Shown: piece after piece, positions 25,164 to 33,963 of the stretch | How the letters are laid out: the number at the start of each line of letters is the position of its first letter | How positions within the stretch are numbered: the stretch's first letter is position 1 | Source of the DNA: Flavobacteriales bacterium | GTDB lineage: Bacteria; Bacteroidota; Bacteroidia; Flavobacteriales_E; Vicingaceae | Length of the DNA stretch: 64,000 nucleotides | Reading direction: 5' to 3' | Assembly (NCBI GenBank): GCA_002401955.1 | Contig: NVUQ01000014.1 | Span: 1 to 64,000, forward strand | Program-made: the position numbers and the translations under genes | The notes under the pieces: model-generated | Told to the model about the DNA's origin: nothing | Seen by the model: the letters and a program-made list of their open reading frames with translations, nothing else | Database searches by the model: none

Positions 25164-25961
25164 TTAATCTTTTTTGCCAAAAAGCTCCTTTAGCTCGTCC
25201 TTACTATTATCAAAATTGAAAACAGAATATAGTTTTTCATAATTATCAATATCAAAAGTATATGGAATCATAAATTTTGAGAAGTCTAAGCGAGTTTCTT
25301 CGTATTCAAACAACAGAACCAATTCTTTAATTTGATCTACCAATATACAAGCAGAATCTAAATCTAATAGAGCAAGTTTTACTTTTTCTAATTTACTTTC
25401 TTCAAGATTTTCTGCTAAAATGAGACCTTTTAATTCAGTTTGTTTGTTAGGTTTAATAGGAAAAGGACAACCAATTCTACCAGTGTAATCTTCCAGTTTA
25501 TAATAACTATCGAAAGGAACAACATAAGCAGTGTCTTTAATTTGTGTTGTATCTGTTTTTATTGGCTCAGTTGGTAAAGATGTATTCTCTAAATAAACAA
25601 TTGCTAATTGGTTTTCTGGTTTTACATATGAAGCAGAAGGAATTACTTTTTTTAATTGAATCGCTTTTTTTGAAACATTGAAAATGTGAGCCAAACCATC
25701 ATCAATGATATAAATGTTCTTTTGGATAAAAGCAGTATCGTTTTCAAAATTAATTTTGATGTTGTAAGGTCTATTTCCTGATAGTTTGTAGATAATGGAA
25801 CTCTTAGAATAATTATTTTGTTGTTTAATATGATTAATAGTTATTTGAAAAGGATAGTCACTTTTAAAAATTGCAGTAGCAGTTTGGCTATAAGTAGAAA
25901 CGGAAATCAGTATTACCAATACAAACCCTAAAACTCTATTTATTTCTTTAAACACCATCAA
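25164..25961 (-). CDS. Exported DUF4476 protein
   Basis: A 265-residue protein with an N-terminal signal peptide (ending TYSQ) and a C-terminal DUF4476 domain at about residues 170-260. DUF4476 occurs in Bacteroidota exported proteins and no function is known. The N-terminal half contains a beta-sandwich-like stretch. The gene starts 14 bp after the MBL-fold gene and is probably co-transcribed with it. Confidence 0.62.
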   Translation of the reverse strand: MMVFKEINRVLGFVLVILISVSTYSQTATAIFKSDYPFQITINHIKQQNNYSKSSIIYKLSGNRPYNIKINFENDTAFIQKNIYIIDDGLAHIFNVSKKAIQLKKVIPSASYVKPENQLAIVYLENTSLPTEPIKTDTTQIKDTAYVVPFDSYYKLEDYTGRIGCPFPIKPNKQTELKGLILAENLEESKLEKVKLALLDLDSACILVDQIKELVLLFEYEETRLDFSKFMIPYTFDIDNYEKLYSVFNFDNSKDELKELFGKKD

Positions 25962-25975
25962 CTAAAAACTATATA

Positions 25976-26818
25976 CTAAGCTCCAAACATTTCATTAAAA
26001 CTAAAGGAGTCTTTTAAACGAACACCCTTCTCGGTATGTTGTACCGTACAACATTCGTTTACAGCATCATGCTCAAAAAACAAAATATATTCTTTGTCAG
26101 CAGCCTCTTTTAAAAACTTTCCTTTTTCATCCATAGTTAATAAGGGGCGAGTATCATAACCCATAACGTATGGTAAAGGAATATGACCAACAGAGGGTAA
26201 TAAATCTGCCATAAAAACAAGCTTTTTACCTTTGTAATTAATATGAGGAATCATCTGAGCATCAGTATGTCCATTAACCATTAAAATATCGAAGTAATCA
26301 AAACCTTCTTTGTCAATAAAATTTAATTGTCCAAATTCCTGCATCGGAAGAATATTTTCTTTTAAGAAAGAAGCTTTTTCTCGTTGATTAGGTATCGTTG
26401 CCCATTCCCAATGCTGACTATTACTCCAATATTTAGCATTTTTAAAAGTAGGCTCATACTTGGTTCTATCTCTATTCCATTTAATACTGCCACCACAATG
26501 ATCAAAATGTAAATGAGTTAAAAATACATCAGTAATATCATCAGTTGTAAAACCTAATTTGTTGAGGTTGCCTTCTAAACTGTCGTTACCATGTAAATAA
26601 TAGTAGCCAAAAAATTTCTCTGGCTGTTTATCTCCCATACCATTATCAATAATCATTAAACGGTCGCCATCTTCAATTAACATGCTTCTTAATGCCCAAC
26701 TACACATATTATTACTATCAGCAGGATTGGTTTTTTGCCATAAAGATTTTGGTACAACACCAAACATGGCACCACCATCTAATTTAAAATTTCCAGTATT
26801 TAAAGGATATATTTTCAT
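25976..26818 (-). CDS. Metallo-beta-lactamase-fold hydrolase
   Basis: A 280-residue MBL-fold protein. The zinc ligands are in THLHFDHCGG at residues 101-110 (His102, His104, Asp106, His107), with a further His in VNGHTDAQM near residue 190 and an Asp in VFMADLLPSVGH near 215. It resembles the AiiA-type lactonase/hydrolase branch rather than beta-lactamases. Quorum-quenching activity cannot be deduced. No signal peptide was seen, so it is probably cytoplasmic. It heads a set of minus-strand genes, and a GC-rich hairpin stands just upstream. Confidence 0.82.
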   Translation of the reverse strand: MKIYPLNTGNFKLDGGAMFGVVPKSLWQKTNPADSNNMCSWALRSMLIEDGDRLMIIDNGMGDKQPEKFFGYYYLHGNDSLEGNLNKLGFTTDDITDVFLTHLHFDHCGGSIKWNRDRTKYEPTFKNAKYWSNSQHWEWATIPNQREKASFLKENILPMQEFGQLNFIDKEGFDYFDILMVNGHTDAQMIPHINYKGKKLVFMADLLPSVGHIPLPYVMGYDTRPLLTMDEKGKFLKEAADKEYILFFEHDAVNECCTVQHTEKGVRLKDSFSFNEMFGA

Positions 26819-26835
26819 GATTTGCCCCTCTTTAA

Positions 26836-26852
26836 TCTCCCCAAAGGGGAGA
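26836..26852. repeat. Hairpin TCTCCCCAAAGGGGAGA
   Basis: A 7-bp perfect stem (TCTCCCC / GGGGAGA) around AAA, preceded by a related GCCCCTCTTTAA segment. It is unusually GC-rich for this genome. It lies upstream of the MBL-fold gene and may be part of a dispersed intergenic element. Confidence 0.45.
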
Positions 26853-26927
26853 AATTAATTTCTAATTTTTACCGCCAATTTACGAGTTTTCTATGGGTTT
26901 AATGTTGTAAATATTTTTATTGTGAGG

Positions 26928-26992
26928 ATTCCCCTCTTGAGAGGGGTGATTTTATCTCTGCTTCAGCAGAGTTCTAAAATCAGGGGTGTGTT
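26928..26992. repeat. Clustered palindromes upstream of mpl
   Basis: CCCCTCTTGAGAGGGG is a palindrome at about 26931-26946, and CTCTGCTTCAGCAGAG a second at 26956-26971 (7-bp stem, TC loop), with a third CCCCTGATTTTAG-like arm after it. The layout resembles intergenic palindromic repeats that I recall from other Bacteroidota genomes; copies outside this window were not checked. Confidence 0.5.
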
Positions 26993-27052
26993 ATAACATT
27001 CTCTTGTTGAAAATTGAAATTATATCGTTTAATAAATGGTGTTTATAATTAC

Positions 27053-27060
27053 TATGTTTA
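27053..27060 (+). promoter_or_regulatory. Possible -7 box (TATGTTTA) for mpl
   Basis: TATGTTTA ends 4 nt before the chosen mpl start at 27065. It would give a leaderless transcript, and it supports this start over the ATG at 27014. Confidence 0.35.
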
Positions 27061-27064
27061 CCTT

Positions 27065-28423
27065 ATGAGAGTACATTTTATAGCGATAGGAGGAAGCGCG
27101 ATGCACAATTTAGCCATTGCCTTACATAAAAAAGGATTTAACGTTACAGGTTCTGATGATGAAATATTTGAGCCAAGTAAAGGGAGGATTGCCAAACATG
27201 GTTTACTACCAGATAAATTCGGTTGGGATGAAACTAGAATTACAAACGATTTGGATGCTGTTATTTTAGGAATGCATGCTAGAATAGATAATCCAGAATT
27301 GATTAAAGCACAAGAATTAGGAGTAAAAGTGTATTCTTACCCAGAATATATTTATGAGCAATCAAAAGATAAAATAAGAGTTGTAATAGGAGGGAGTCAT
27401 GGAAAAACATCTATTACCTCTATGGTGTTGCATGTTTTAGGGAAGTGCAATAAGAAATTTGATTACATGGTTGGAGCACAATTAGAAGGCTTCGATACGA
27501 TGGTTAAAATTACAGATGCTAAAATTATTATTTTAGAAGGAGATGAATACCTTTCTTCTCCGATAGATAGAAGACCAAAGTTTCATCTATATCATCCAAA
27601 TATTGCTTTGATAAGTGGAATTGCATGGGACCATATCAATGTATTTCCAACTTTCGAAAATTATATAGAGCAGTTTTCTGAGTTTATCAAGTTAATTGAG
27701 AAAGAAGGAAAGTTAATTTACTGTAAAGCTGATGCTGAGGTTAATAAAATAGCGTTAACAACATCAAATCCAGATATTGATAGAATAGGGTATCAAACAC
27801 CTGAAAATGTAATTAAAAATGGTGTTACTTCAGTTTTAGTAGAAGGAATTGAAATTCCTTTGCAAATATTTGGAGATCACAACCTTCAAAACTTAAATGG
27901 AGCACGTTTAATTTGTAATGAATTAAAAATTAATGATAATCAGTTTTATGAAGCTATTCAAGATTTTAAAGGAGCTTCAAAGCGATTAGAATTAATAGCT
28001 AAAAATGATTCAACAGCTATATACAAGGACTTTGCACACTCTCCTTCTAAATTAAAAGCAACAACCCAGGCGGTAAAAAATCAATACACTAATAGAGAAC
28101 TCATTGCTTGTATGGAACTGCATACTTTTAGTAGCTTAAATAAAGAGTTTTTACAAGAATATAAAGGTAGTATGAGTAAAGCTGATGAAGCTTATGTTTA
28201 TTATAGCAACCATACAATAGAACATAAAAAATTAGAAGCAATAACACCTGAAGAGGTAAAAGCAGCTTTTGGTTCTGAAAACGTAACCATTTACAATGAT
28301 TCTGATGAATTATTTGATATGCTTAAAGCCAAAGAATGGGATAAGAAAGTTCTCCTTTTAATGAGCTCTGGAAATTTTGATGGTAAGAATTTAAATCAGT
28401 TTGGAATGAAGCTTATTAAATAG
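27065..28423 (+). CDS. mpl: UDP-N-acetylmuramate:L-alanyl-gamma-D-glutamyl-meso-DAP ligase
   Basis: A 452-residue Mur-ligase-family enzyme, probably Mpl, which joins the recycled tripeptide from peptidoglycan to UDP-MurNAc in the cytoplasm. The start at 27065 (MRVHFIAIGGSAMHNLAIAL) matches the Mur N-terminal nucleotide-binding strand; the frame from 27014 adds 17 residues that do not. The ATP-binding GGSHGKTS P-loop lies near residue 110, GDEYLSSPID near 165 and GDHNLQNLNGA near 290. MurC shares this architecture, but the SAMHNLAIALHKKG opening and overall length favour Mpl; MurC cannot be fully excluded. No other cell-wall gene is adjacent. Confidence 0.82.
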   Translation: MRVHFIAIGGSAMHNLAIALHKKGFNVTGSDDEIFEPSKGRIAKHGLLPDKFGWDETRITNDLDAVILGMHARIDNPELIKAQELGVKVYSYPEYIYEQSKDKIRVVIGGSHGKTSITSMVLHVLGKCNKKFDYMVGAQLEGFDTMVKITDAKIIILEGDEYLSSPIDRRPKFHLYHPNIALISGIAWDHINVFPTFENYIEQFSEFIKLIEKEGKLIYCKADAEVNKIALTTSNPDIDRIGYQTPENVIKNGVTSVLVEGIEIPLQIFGDHNLQNLNGARLICNELKINDNQFYEAIQDFKGASKRLELIAKNDSTAIYKDFAHSPSKLKATTQAVKNQYTNRELIACMELHTFSSLNKEFLQEYKGSMSKADEAYVYYSNHTIEHKKLEAITPEEVKAAFGSENVTIYNDSDELFDMLKAKEWDKKVLLLMSSGNFDGKNLNQFGMKLIK

Positions 28424-28429
28424 GATTAG

Positions 28430-28701
28430 ATGAAAGGGGGAAATAAATTTCTTATACCAATTTAATTTCAAAACACCCAACAATGGTTTTTGTATAATGC
28501 CGATAGATAATCAAAGCCTGAGAATGAGAGTAACGAAATTATCGGGCATTTTGATTACAAATCGGTATTACATCAGGAGCTTTTTACAAGAAAAATAGTG
28601 GCGGCATTTTGGGGGGCGATCCAAATGGAGGGTGTGGAGGTCAGATTCTAATTATTGCAATTATTATATTAGTTATTTTAACAATGTTGATTTTTGGTTA
28701 G
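28430..28701 (+). pseudogene. Small glycine-rich membrane-protein gene split by a MITE-like repeat
   Basis: An ATG 7 bp after mpl begins MKGGNKFLI, then the frame enters the 113-bp repeat and stops. Beyond the repeat an open frame reads SGAFYKKNSGGILGGDPNGG and continues with a hydrophobic tail to a TAG at 28699-28701. The two parts join in frame if exactly 113 nt are removed (28457-28569), giving a small glycine-rich protein with a C-terminal membrane segment. This suggests a repeat insertion in a real gene, but no intact copy is known to me. Confidence 0.35.
28456..28568. mobile_element. 113-bp MITE-like repeat, copy 1
   Basis: A 113-bp sequence that matches 35597-35709 at 106 of 113 positions by hand alignment. 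The ends are near-inverted (ATACCAATT at the left flank and AATCGGTAT at the right), and an internal arm pair (AATGCCGATA / TATCGGGCATT) can fold. It encodes no transposase, as expected of a MITE-like or structured repeat. A long minus-strand frame crosses the second copy but is not a gene. Confidence 0.7.
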
Positions 28702-28704
28702 AAA

Positions 28705-29238
28705 TTATTTCTTAAACCCTGGATATTTCTTCATTAACATAGCGAAAATGAATGAATGAAATAATCCTAGAAAAACCAAACCAAAGAGAGTGTAACTTGT
28801 TTGAGAAACAGGAGAGTATATAGTGTTTAAGGTTAAGAGCTTATTTTTAAAGAATAATTTTGCATCAACTAATCCTTTTTCACTAATTAAATCAGGTATG
28901 TTTTTAGTGTACTCAGCAATTGATACAGCTCTTTTTACAGGAAAAAATTCTACGTCTATTTTAGTGTAATAAACATAGGTAATTCCACCAACTAATATTG
29001 CAAAAAATGAAGCAGTTCTGGCTCCAGTTCTAAAGTCCTCTGCAAAAGTTGTGTTTCCTTCATACATAGATTTATTACTTCTTATTCCAAAAAAAATGGT
29101 GCAAAGAAGTATTAGCATATATGCATAAGTAATATAACTAGTATCATCATGTTGTAGGTTAAAATAAAATAAAACCAGCTTTGTAATTAATGCTATTAAA
29201 GCAAAAGCTATAGCAACCTGAAATGGATTTCTAAACAT
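28705..29238 (-). CDS. DUF4199 membrane protein
   Basis: A 177-residue membrane protein with four predicted helices, two at the N-terminus, one in the middle and one at the C-terminus, and a KKYPGFKK tail. It fits the DUF4199 family, common in Bacteroidota and of unknown role, often near glycosyltransferase or envelope genes. A long periplasmic loop lies between helices 3 and 4. It is read away from rho, with a palindromic repeat in between. Confidence 0.65.
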   Translation of the reverse strand: MFRNPFQVAIAFALIALITKLVLFYFNLQHDDTSYITYAYMLILLCTIFFGIRSNKSMYEGNTTFAEDFRTGARTASFFAILVGGITYVYYTKIDVEFFPVKRAVSIAEYTKNIPDLISEKGLVDAKLFFKNKLLTLNTIYSPVSQTSYTLFGLVFLGLFHSFIFAMLMKKYPGFKK

Positions 29239-29252
29239 AGTGTTTTATTTAT

Positions 29253-29327
29253 CGTCATTGCGAATGAGGAACGAATGAAGCAATCTCGTTATTAAATAAA
29301 AAGATTGCTTCGTACCTCGCAATGACG
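29253..29327. repeat. Palindromic intergenic repeat, two-armed copy
   Basis: The left arm (29253 on, CGTCATTGCGAATGAGGAAC) and right arm (29301-29327) are imperfect complements around a short loop, giving a long stem with an unpaired insert in the left arm. The right arm is nearly identical to 7353-7379 and the left arm is identical over 35 nt to 37437-37471. It sits 11 bp after the rho stop and may also help end transcription of rho. Confidence 0.75.
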
Positions 29328-29337
29328 TTATAATATT

Positions 29338-31074
29338 TTAATTACCTGCTTTCATAGAGATTAAGAACTCTTCATTGCTTCTTGTTTGGCTAATTCTTCC
29401 TTTAATAAATTCTATAGCTTCAACAGGGTTCATATCTGCAATATGATGTCTTAAAATGTGCATCAATTGAGTAACATCTTTACCAAGCAATAAATCATCT
29501 CTACGAGTACTAGAAGAAACAATATCAATAGCAGGGAAAATACGTTTATTAGATATTTTTCTATCCAATTGTAATTCCATGTTACCAGTTCCTTTAAATT
29601 CTTCAAAGATAACTTCATCCATTTTAGAACCAGTATCAGTTAATGCTGTAGCAATAATGGTTAATGAACCACCATCTTCAATCTTTCTTGCAGCACCAAA
29701 GAATCTTTTTGGTTTTTGTAGAGCGTTTGCATCCACACCACCAGAAAGTACTTTTCCAGAAGATGGAGCAGTTGTATTGTATGCTCTTGCTAAACGAGTA
29801 ATAGAATCTAATAAGATTACTACATCATGTCCACATTCAACCATACGTTTTCCTTTTTCTAAAACAAGGTTGGCTAGTTTAACGTGCTTTTCAGCAGGCT
29901 CATCAAAAGTAGAAGCAACAACTTCGGCATTTACGCTACGTGCCATATCTGTAACCTCTTCAGGTCTTTCATCAATTAATAAAATCAATAAATATACCTC
30001 AGGATGGTTTTCTGCAATAGCATTGGCAAGATCTTTTAATAAAGTTGTTTTACCTGTTTTTGGTTGTGCAACAATCATCCCTCTTTGTCCTTTTCCAATA
30101 GGAGTAAACAAATCGATAATTCTATTAGAAACACTTGATTTTTTATCACTAACTAATTTTAATTTTTCGTTAGGAAATACCGGAGTTAAATATCTGAAAG
30201 GAACTCTGTCTCTTACAACATCAGGAGTTCTATTATTAATAGAAACAACCTTAATTAATGGAAAATATTTCTCTCCAACTTTTGGAGGTCTAACGCTTCC
30301 TCTAACAGTATCACCAGTTTTTAATCCAAACAATTTTATTTGTGACTGAGATACATAAATATCATCAGGAGAATTTAAGTAGTTGTAATCTGAAGAACGT
30401 AAAAAACCATAACCATCTGGCATAGTTTCTAAAACTCCTTCGCTAACAATAATCCCATCAAAATCATAACCATGATCATCAGCTTTGTTTTTATTACTGT
30501 GATGTGGTTTACTTTGGTTAGGGTTGTTCTGGTTAGGATTGTTCTGATTAGGGTTATTTTGATTAGGATTGTTTTGATTATTGCTTTCTCTTTTCTCTTT
30601 AGGCTCGTTTGACCTGTTTTCGTCTCTTTTTTGATGAACAGGTTTTGGATTCGGCTTAGGGGTTGTTTGTTTATTTCCTGGTGCTTTTTGAGCTTTAGGT
30701 TGATTTGCCTCAGTTTTAGTGTCTTCAGCTTTAACTGCTTGTGGCACTGGTTTGTTAATAGGTGCACTAGCAACTTTTTCAACTGGTTTAGCAGTTGTAG
30801 TACTCACTGGAGCATCGTTAAATAAGCTTGGTTTTTCAACCGGAATTCTTTTTCTTTTAGGTTTAGAAGTTGCTCCAGTAGATGATCCCGCAGGGATTCT
30901 TTTTTTCTCTACAGATTTAGCAGCTGCTTTTGGTGGATTAATCGCTTGTTGATCTAAAATTTGATAAACTAATTCTTCTTTTTTAAGCTTATCTGTTTTT
31001 TTTATCTCTAGTTCTTTAGCGATGTCACGAAGTTCGTTTACTAACTTCTTGTTTAATTCAATAATGTCGTACAT
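29338..31074 (-). CDS. rho: Transcription termination factor Rho, with long disordered insert
   Basis: A 578-residue Rho, the hexameric RNA helicase that ends transcription. An N-terminal helical domain (about residues 1-45) precedes a disordered insert (about 50-200) rich in Lys, Pro, Asn and Gln. The OB-type RNA-binding domain follows ([22 protein letters not shown]), then the ATPase core with P-loop [10 protein letters not shown] near 345 and the Walker B region [15 protein letters not shown] near 425. Inserts of this kind are known in Bacteroidota Rho, where they have been tied to phase separation in Bacteroides. Four 15-bp tandem repeats encode part of the insert. A 256-codon open frame on the other strand is a shadow of this gene. 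Confidence 0.95.
   Translation of the reverse strand: MYDIIELNKKLVNELRDIAKELEIKKTDKLKKEELVYQILDQQAINPPKAAAKSVEKKRIPAGSSTGATSKPKRKRIPVEKPSLFNDAPVSTTTAKPVEKVASAPINKPVPQAVKAEDTKTEANQPKAQKAPGNKQTTPKPNPKPVHQKRDENRSNEPKEKRESNNQNNPNQNNPNQNNPNQNNPNQSKPHHSNKNKADDHGYDFDGIIVSEGVLETMPDGYGFLRSSDYNYLNSPDDIYVSQSQIKLFGLKTGDTVRGSVRPPKVGEKYFPLIKVVSINNRTPDVVRDRVPFRYLTPVFPNEKLKLVSDKKSSVSNRIIDLFTPIGKGQRGMIVAQPKTGKTTLLKDLANAIAENHPEVYLLILLIDERPEEVTDMARSVNAEVVASTFDEPAEKHVKLANLVLEKGKRMVECGHDVVILLDSITRLARAYNTTAPSSGKVLSGGVDANALQKPKRFFGAARKIEDGGSLTIIATALTDTGSKMDEVIFEEFKGTGNMELQLDRKISNKRIFPAIDIVSSSTRRDDLLLGKDVTQLMHILRHHIADMNPVEAIEFIKGRISQTRSNEEFLISMKAGN
30516..30580. repeat. 15-bp tandem repeat in rho encoding Asn/Pro-rich repeats
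   Basis: About 4.3 copies of a 15-bp unit encoding NPNQN-type pentapeptides. The period is a multiple of three, so copy-number change would lengthen or shorten the disordered insert without breaking the frame. Confidence 0.75.
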
Positions 31075-31361
31075 GTAATTGTGTTGTATTTTTTAATAAT
31101 TTTAATCGTATCGATTTTTTTAATTTAGATTACAAGGATTGTAATTCTATTTGTGATGGTAATTTATTTTAATTAGCTCCTTATTATTAAGTCGCTTTAT
31201 TTTAAGATTTATAAAATGTAATTATTTGTTATGATAATAACGTTATCAGGATACTGATAGTACAATAATACGAATAAATTTATTAACGAATAACTTTTGG
31301 TTAAAAAAATACTAGTTTTTTTAAGTTAAAAAAGGGTTATTATTGAAAGGTTAAAGCTCAA

Positions 31362-31859
31362 TTATATCGTTTTTACTCCAAACAATTTACATAACCAACT
31401 TAAATGACCAGTATGCACACCTTCATGTCTTATAGCGTGTTTAATGATTGCCCTTACACTATCTTCTCCTCCAAAATCTATCCCATTTGTAGTAGGTTTG
31501 GCTAAGCTTTCATCAGTTAATTGACTAACATAACTAATGGATTTTTCGTGCACTTCTTTAAAATAATCCAAAATTTCTTCAAAAGGAGGGCAATCTTCTT
31601 TTTTAGGTATTTCAGACCCTAAACCAAATTGCCTAGCCCAAGGGATATTAACCTTTTCACCACCAGTACAAACCAATAGTAGCCAGTTTTGTGAAACAGT
31701 TATATGTGCTATCAACCAAATAATACTATTGAGTTGTATCCCTTCAGATTCAAAAACTTTATGAATATCTTTTCCTTTTAGGCTTTTCAAATAATACTTG
31801 GTTAAGTCTCTTGTTAATTCTAGTGTTTCAACTAATGTTTGTGTTTCCGTTTTAGGCAT
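31362..31859 (-). CDS. DinB-like protein
   Basis: A 165-residue DinB/YfiT-like four-helix-bundle protein. Candidate metal ligands are His in LIAHITVSQN near residue 52 and the pair in IRHEGVHTGHLSW near residue 147. Members often act on thiols as metal-dependent S-transferases, but no reaction is implied. The 287-bp gap between this gene's end and rho has no gene and serves as the rho leader region; I see no recognisable riboswitch or promoter in it. Confidence 0.72.
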   Translation of the reverse strand: MPKTETQTLVETLELTRDLTKYYLKSLKGKDIHKVFESEGIQLNSIIWLIAHITVSQNWLLLVCTGGEKVNIPWARQFGLGSEIPKKEDCPPFEEILDYFKEVHEKSISYVSQLTDESLAKPTTNGIDFGGEDSVRAIIKHAIRHEGVHTGHLSWLCKLFGVKTI

Positions 31860-31888
31860 ATTATAGTTTTAAGAGATCAATTCACTAA

Positions 31889-33415
31889 TTAGTTCCTCGA
31901 ATTATTCGTTTTCAAAAAATATTTGGCGTTTATTTCATTGTAGTTTTTTCTCCAATTTAATGCTGCTTCTAGATAAATATGTTCTAAAATGGGCTTGTCA
32001 TCAGTTAAAATAAAAGCATCATCAAAATCTATATCCATTTCATAAAGTAGGGTGTGAATAACGTTCTTCTTAGCTTTTAGCTCTTCATTGCTACAGATAA
32101 AAAGTAAGTTTCTGCTTTCTTCAGTTCCTGCGGTTGCCATTAAGCGGACATCGAATTTTTGATCTAACAAGGTTTTGTATATCGATCGGGCAGCTTTTCC
32201 TCGGCTTCCTTTTATAAAACCATAAAAGTTAACAACCAAAATTCCATTTTTAGTGAGTTTGTTTTTAATTTCACCAAAAGCTTCTTTTGTCATTAAATGG
32301 ATAGGAGGAGTTTCACTATGATATAAATCGTAAATAACAACATCGTATTTTTTTTGAGTGATGTTAATGTAATGCCTAGCATCATCAACTACCACGTTTA
32401 CATCTTTATTAATGTTAAAATACTTTTTGGCTATTTGTTCAATCCTTTCATCAATTTCAACAACATCAATAGTCATATTGATTTTTTTTAATTGAGTGTA
32501 TAATGTTCCGCCTCCTAGGCCTAATAAAAGAGCTTTTTTACCTTTATTAGAATAGGATTTGATATTGTACATTAGTACATCTACATAGTTCCAATAACTA
32601 ATTTCTGGAAAATCCTTATCCATAATGGTTTGTGAAATATTGTTAACCATTAATTCTCTATAATTTTTATGGATTTTTTCATTGTGATTGTATAATGTTC
32701 TATCAACCACCTTAACTTCTCCAAGAATTCCTTCAGATTGGTAAATGACTTCTTTAGTTTCAAATCTATTTTGAAAATTTAGACTTAAAATTCCTATTAA
32801 AAAGATAATAGAAACACGTGGTTTAAATGCTTTTGTTTTGATAAATAAAAAAGTTGAAATACCCATTACCATAATTCCATAGCCATAAAGGGTGTAGGTA
32901 ATCCCGAATTGAGGTAATGTATAAAATCCAACAGTAAAGGTTATAATGATTCCTCCAAGGGTTGATATAGCATAAACATTACCACTACTTTTACCCGATT
33001 CTTTCGCATTATTAGTAAGTAGATTGATAATTAAAGGAGAAACTGCTCCAAATAACATTAGTGGAACAAACAAAAAGAACATTAAAGAAATAACGGTTCC
33101 TGTTAGTAAGCTTAAATTAATAGTGATGGGTAAAATAATATCACTAATAATAGGAGTAATAGTAACTAGAAAGCCTCCAATAAGCATTAACCAATAAATA
33201 ATTGAGGTTTTTTTATTTTTAGATGAAATATAGCCACCAAGGTAATAACCAGACATTAATGCTGTTAAGGTAATTCCTAAAACAGCCGCCCAAACATATA
33301 TAGAAGTTCCAAAATAAGGTGATAAAATTTTAGCACTACATAACTCTACACACATTACTGCACCACCTTCTATAAAAGCTAAGAGGAAGATAAATTTTTT
33401 TATGGTTTCGTTCAT
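31889..33415 (-). CDS. Membrane-fused spermidine-synthase-like protein
   Basis: A 508-residue protein with an N-terminal half of about six membrane helices (residues 5-205) resembling half an MFS transporter and a C-terminal class I SAM/aminopropyltransferase fold (about 230-480). The nucleotide-binding GLGGGTLY loop is near residue 300 and DARHYINITQKKYDVVIYDLYH holds the conserved acidic residues. True polyamine synthesis is uncertain, because such fused forms often lack confirmed activity. A PxxxT-type TKEAF segment follows. The gene is probably transcribed alone or with the DinB-like gene 29 bp downstream. Confidence 0.72.
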   Translation of the reverse strand: MNETIKKFIFLLAFIEGGAVMCVELCSAKILSPYFGTSIYVWAAVLGITLTALMSGYYLGGYISSKNKKTSIIYWLMLIGGFLVTITPIISDIILPITINLSLLTGTVISLMFFLFVPLMLFGAVSPLIINLLTNNAKESGKSSGNVYAISTLGGIIITFTVGFYTLPQFGITYTLYGYGIMVMGISTFLFIKTKAFKPRVSIIFLIGILSLNFQNRFETKEVIYQSEGILGEVKVVDRTLYNHNEKIHKNYRELMVNNISQTIMDKDFPEISYWNYVDVLMYNIKSYSNKGKKALLLGLGGGTLYTQLKKINMTIDVVEIDERIEQIAKKYFNINKDVNVVVDDARHYINITQKKYDVVIYDLYHSETPPIHLMTKEAFGEIKNKLTKNGILVVNFYGFIKGSRGKAARSIYKTLLDQKFDVRLMATAGTEESRNLLFICSNEELKAKKNVIHTLLYEMDIDFDDAFILTDDKPILEHIYLEAALNWRKNYNEINAKYFLKTNNSRN

Positions 33416-33645
33416 AATTACAATAATACACTATTTAATTGTTAGCAACTAAATGGTTACTTGTTGATTATATAACAAAAATGTGTACTTTTACTTAAGT
33501 AACTACCTCTCTATCAAGAGAGTTGTGCTAAAGTGATCACCCTATATGGTTTTAAGTACTAAAACCTAAACCACTGTTACTTATTTAGAAATTTGAGGCA
33601 ACTATTTGTTAAAATAGTGCGTCTAACAATTAAAATTGTTAAATT

Positions 33646-33963
33646 ATGAAAAAACATTTAATAACATTTTCTTTTATTGCTATAGTTAGTATTGGGTTTT
33701 CTCAATCTACTGTTATGCAAACAAAAGATAGAAAAGTAGCAACAGAAAAAAAAACTACTGAAAAATTACTTACAGTTGATGCTGCTAAAGCTAAAAATGA
33801 TAGTCAGATTGATCTGAAAAAAGGGCAAGAGGTTAAGGCTATTGTGTTAGATGAAGGAACAAATTCATCTAATATAAATGGGTATGAAAAGAAGATCGTA
33901 AATGGGAAAGAAATTTATATCAAAAAATCCAATACAATTACTGTTCGTTATGAAAGTAAATAG
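33646..33963 (+). CDS. Small exported protein, function unknown
   Basis: A 105-residue protein with a signal peptide (ending GFSQ) and a mature part that is lysine-rich and mostly polar with no recognised domain. A few beta-strand-like turns appear at the end (GYEKKIVNGKEIYIKK). The T9SS cargo gene that follows starts within its last 14 bp, so the two are translationally coupled and it may be an accessory of that surface protein. Confidence 0.6.
   Translation: MKKHLITFSFIAIVSIGFSQSTVMQTKDRKVATEKKTTEKLLTVDAAKAKNDSQIDLKKGQEVKAIVLDEGTNSSNINGYEKKIVNGKEIYIKKSNTITVRYESK

Noticed and set aside
29579-30349. A 256-codon plus-strand open frame opposite rho
   Set aside because: It is exactly antisense to the conserved Rho ATPase core, with low-complexity content typical of a shadow frame.
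30429-30782. A lysine/threonine-rich 117-codon frame inside rho
   Set aside because: Same strand, other frame than rho; it follows from the AT-rich tandem-repeat region.
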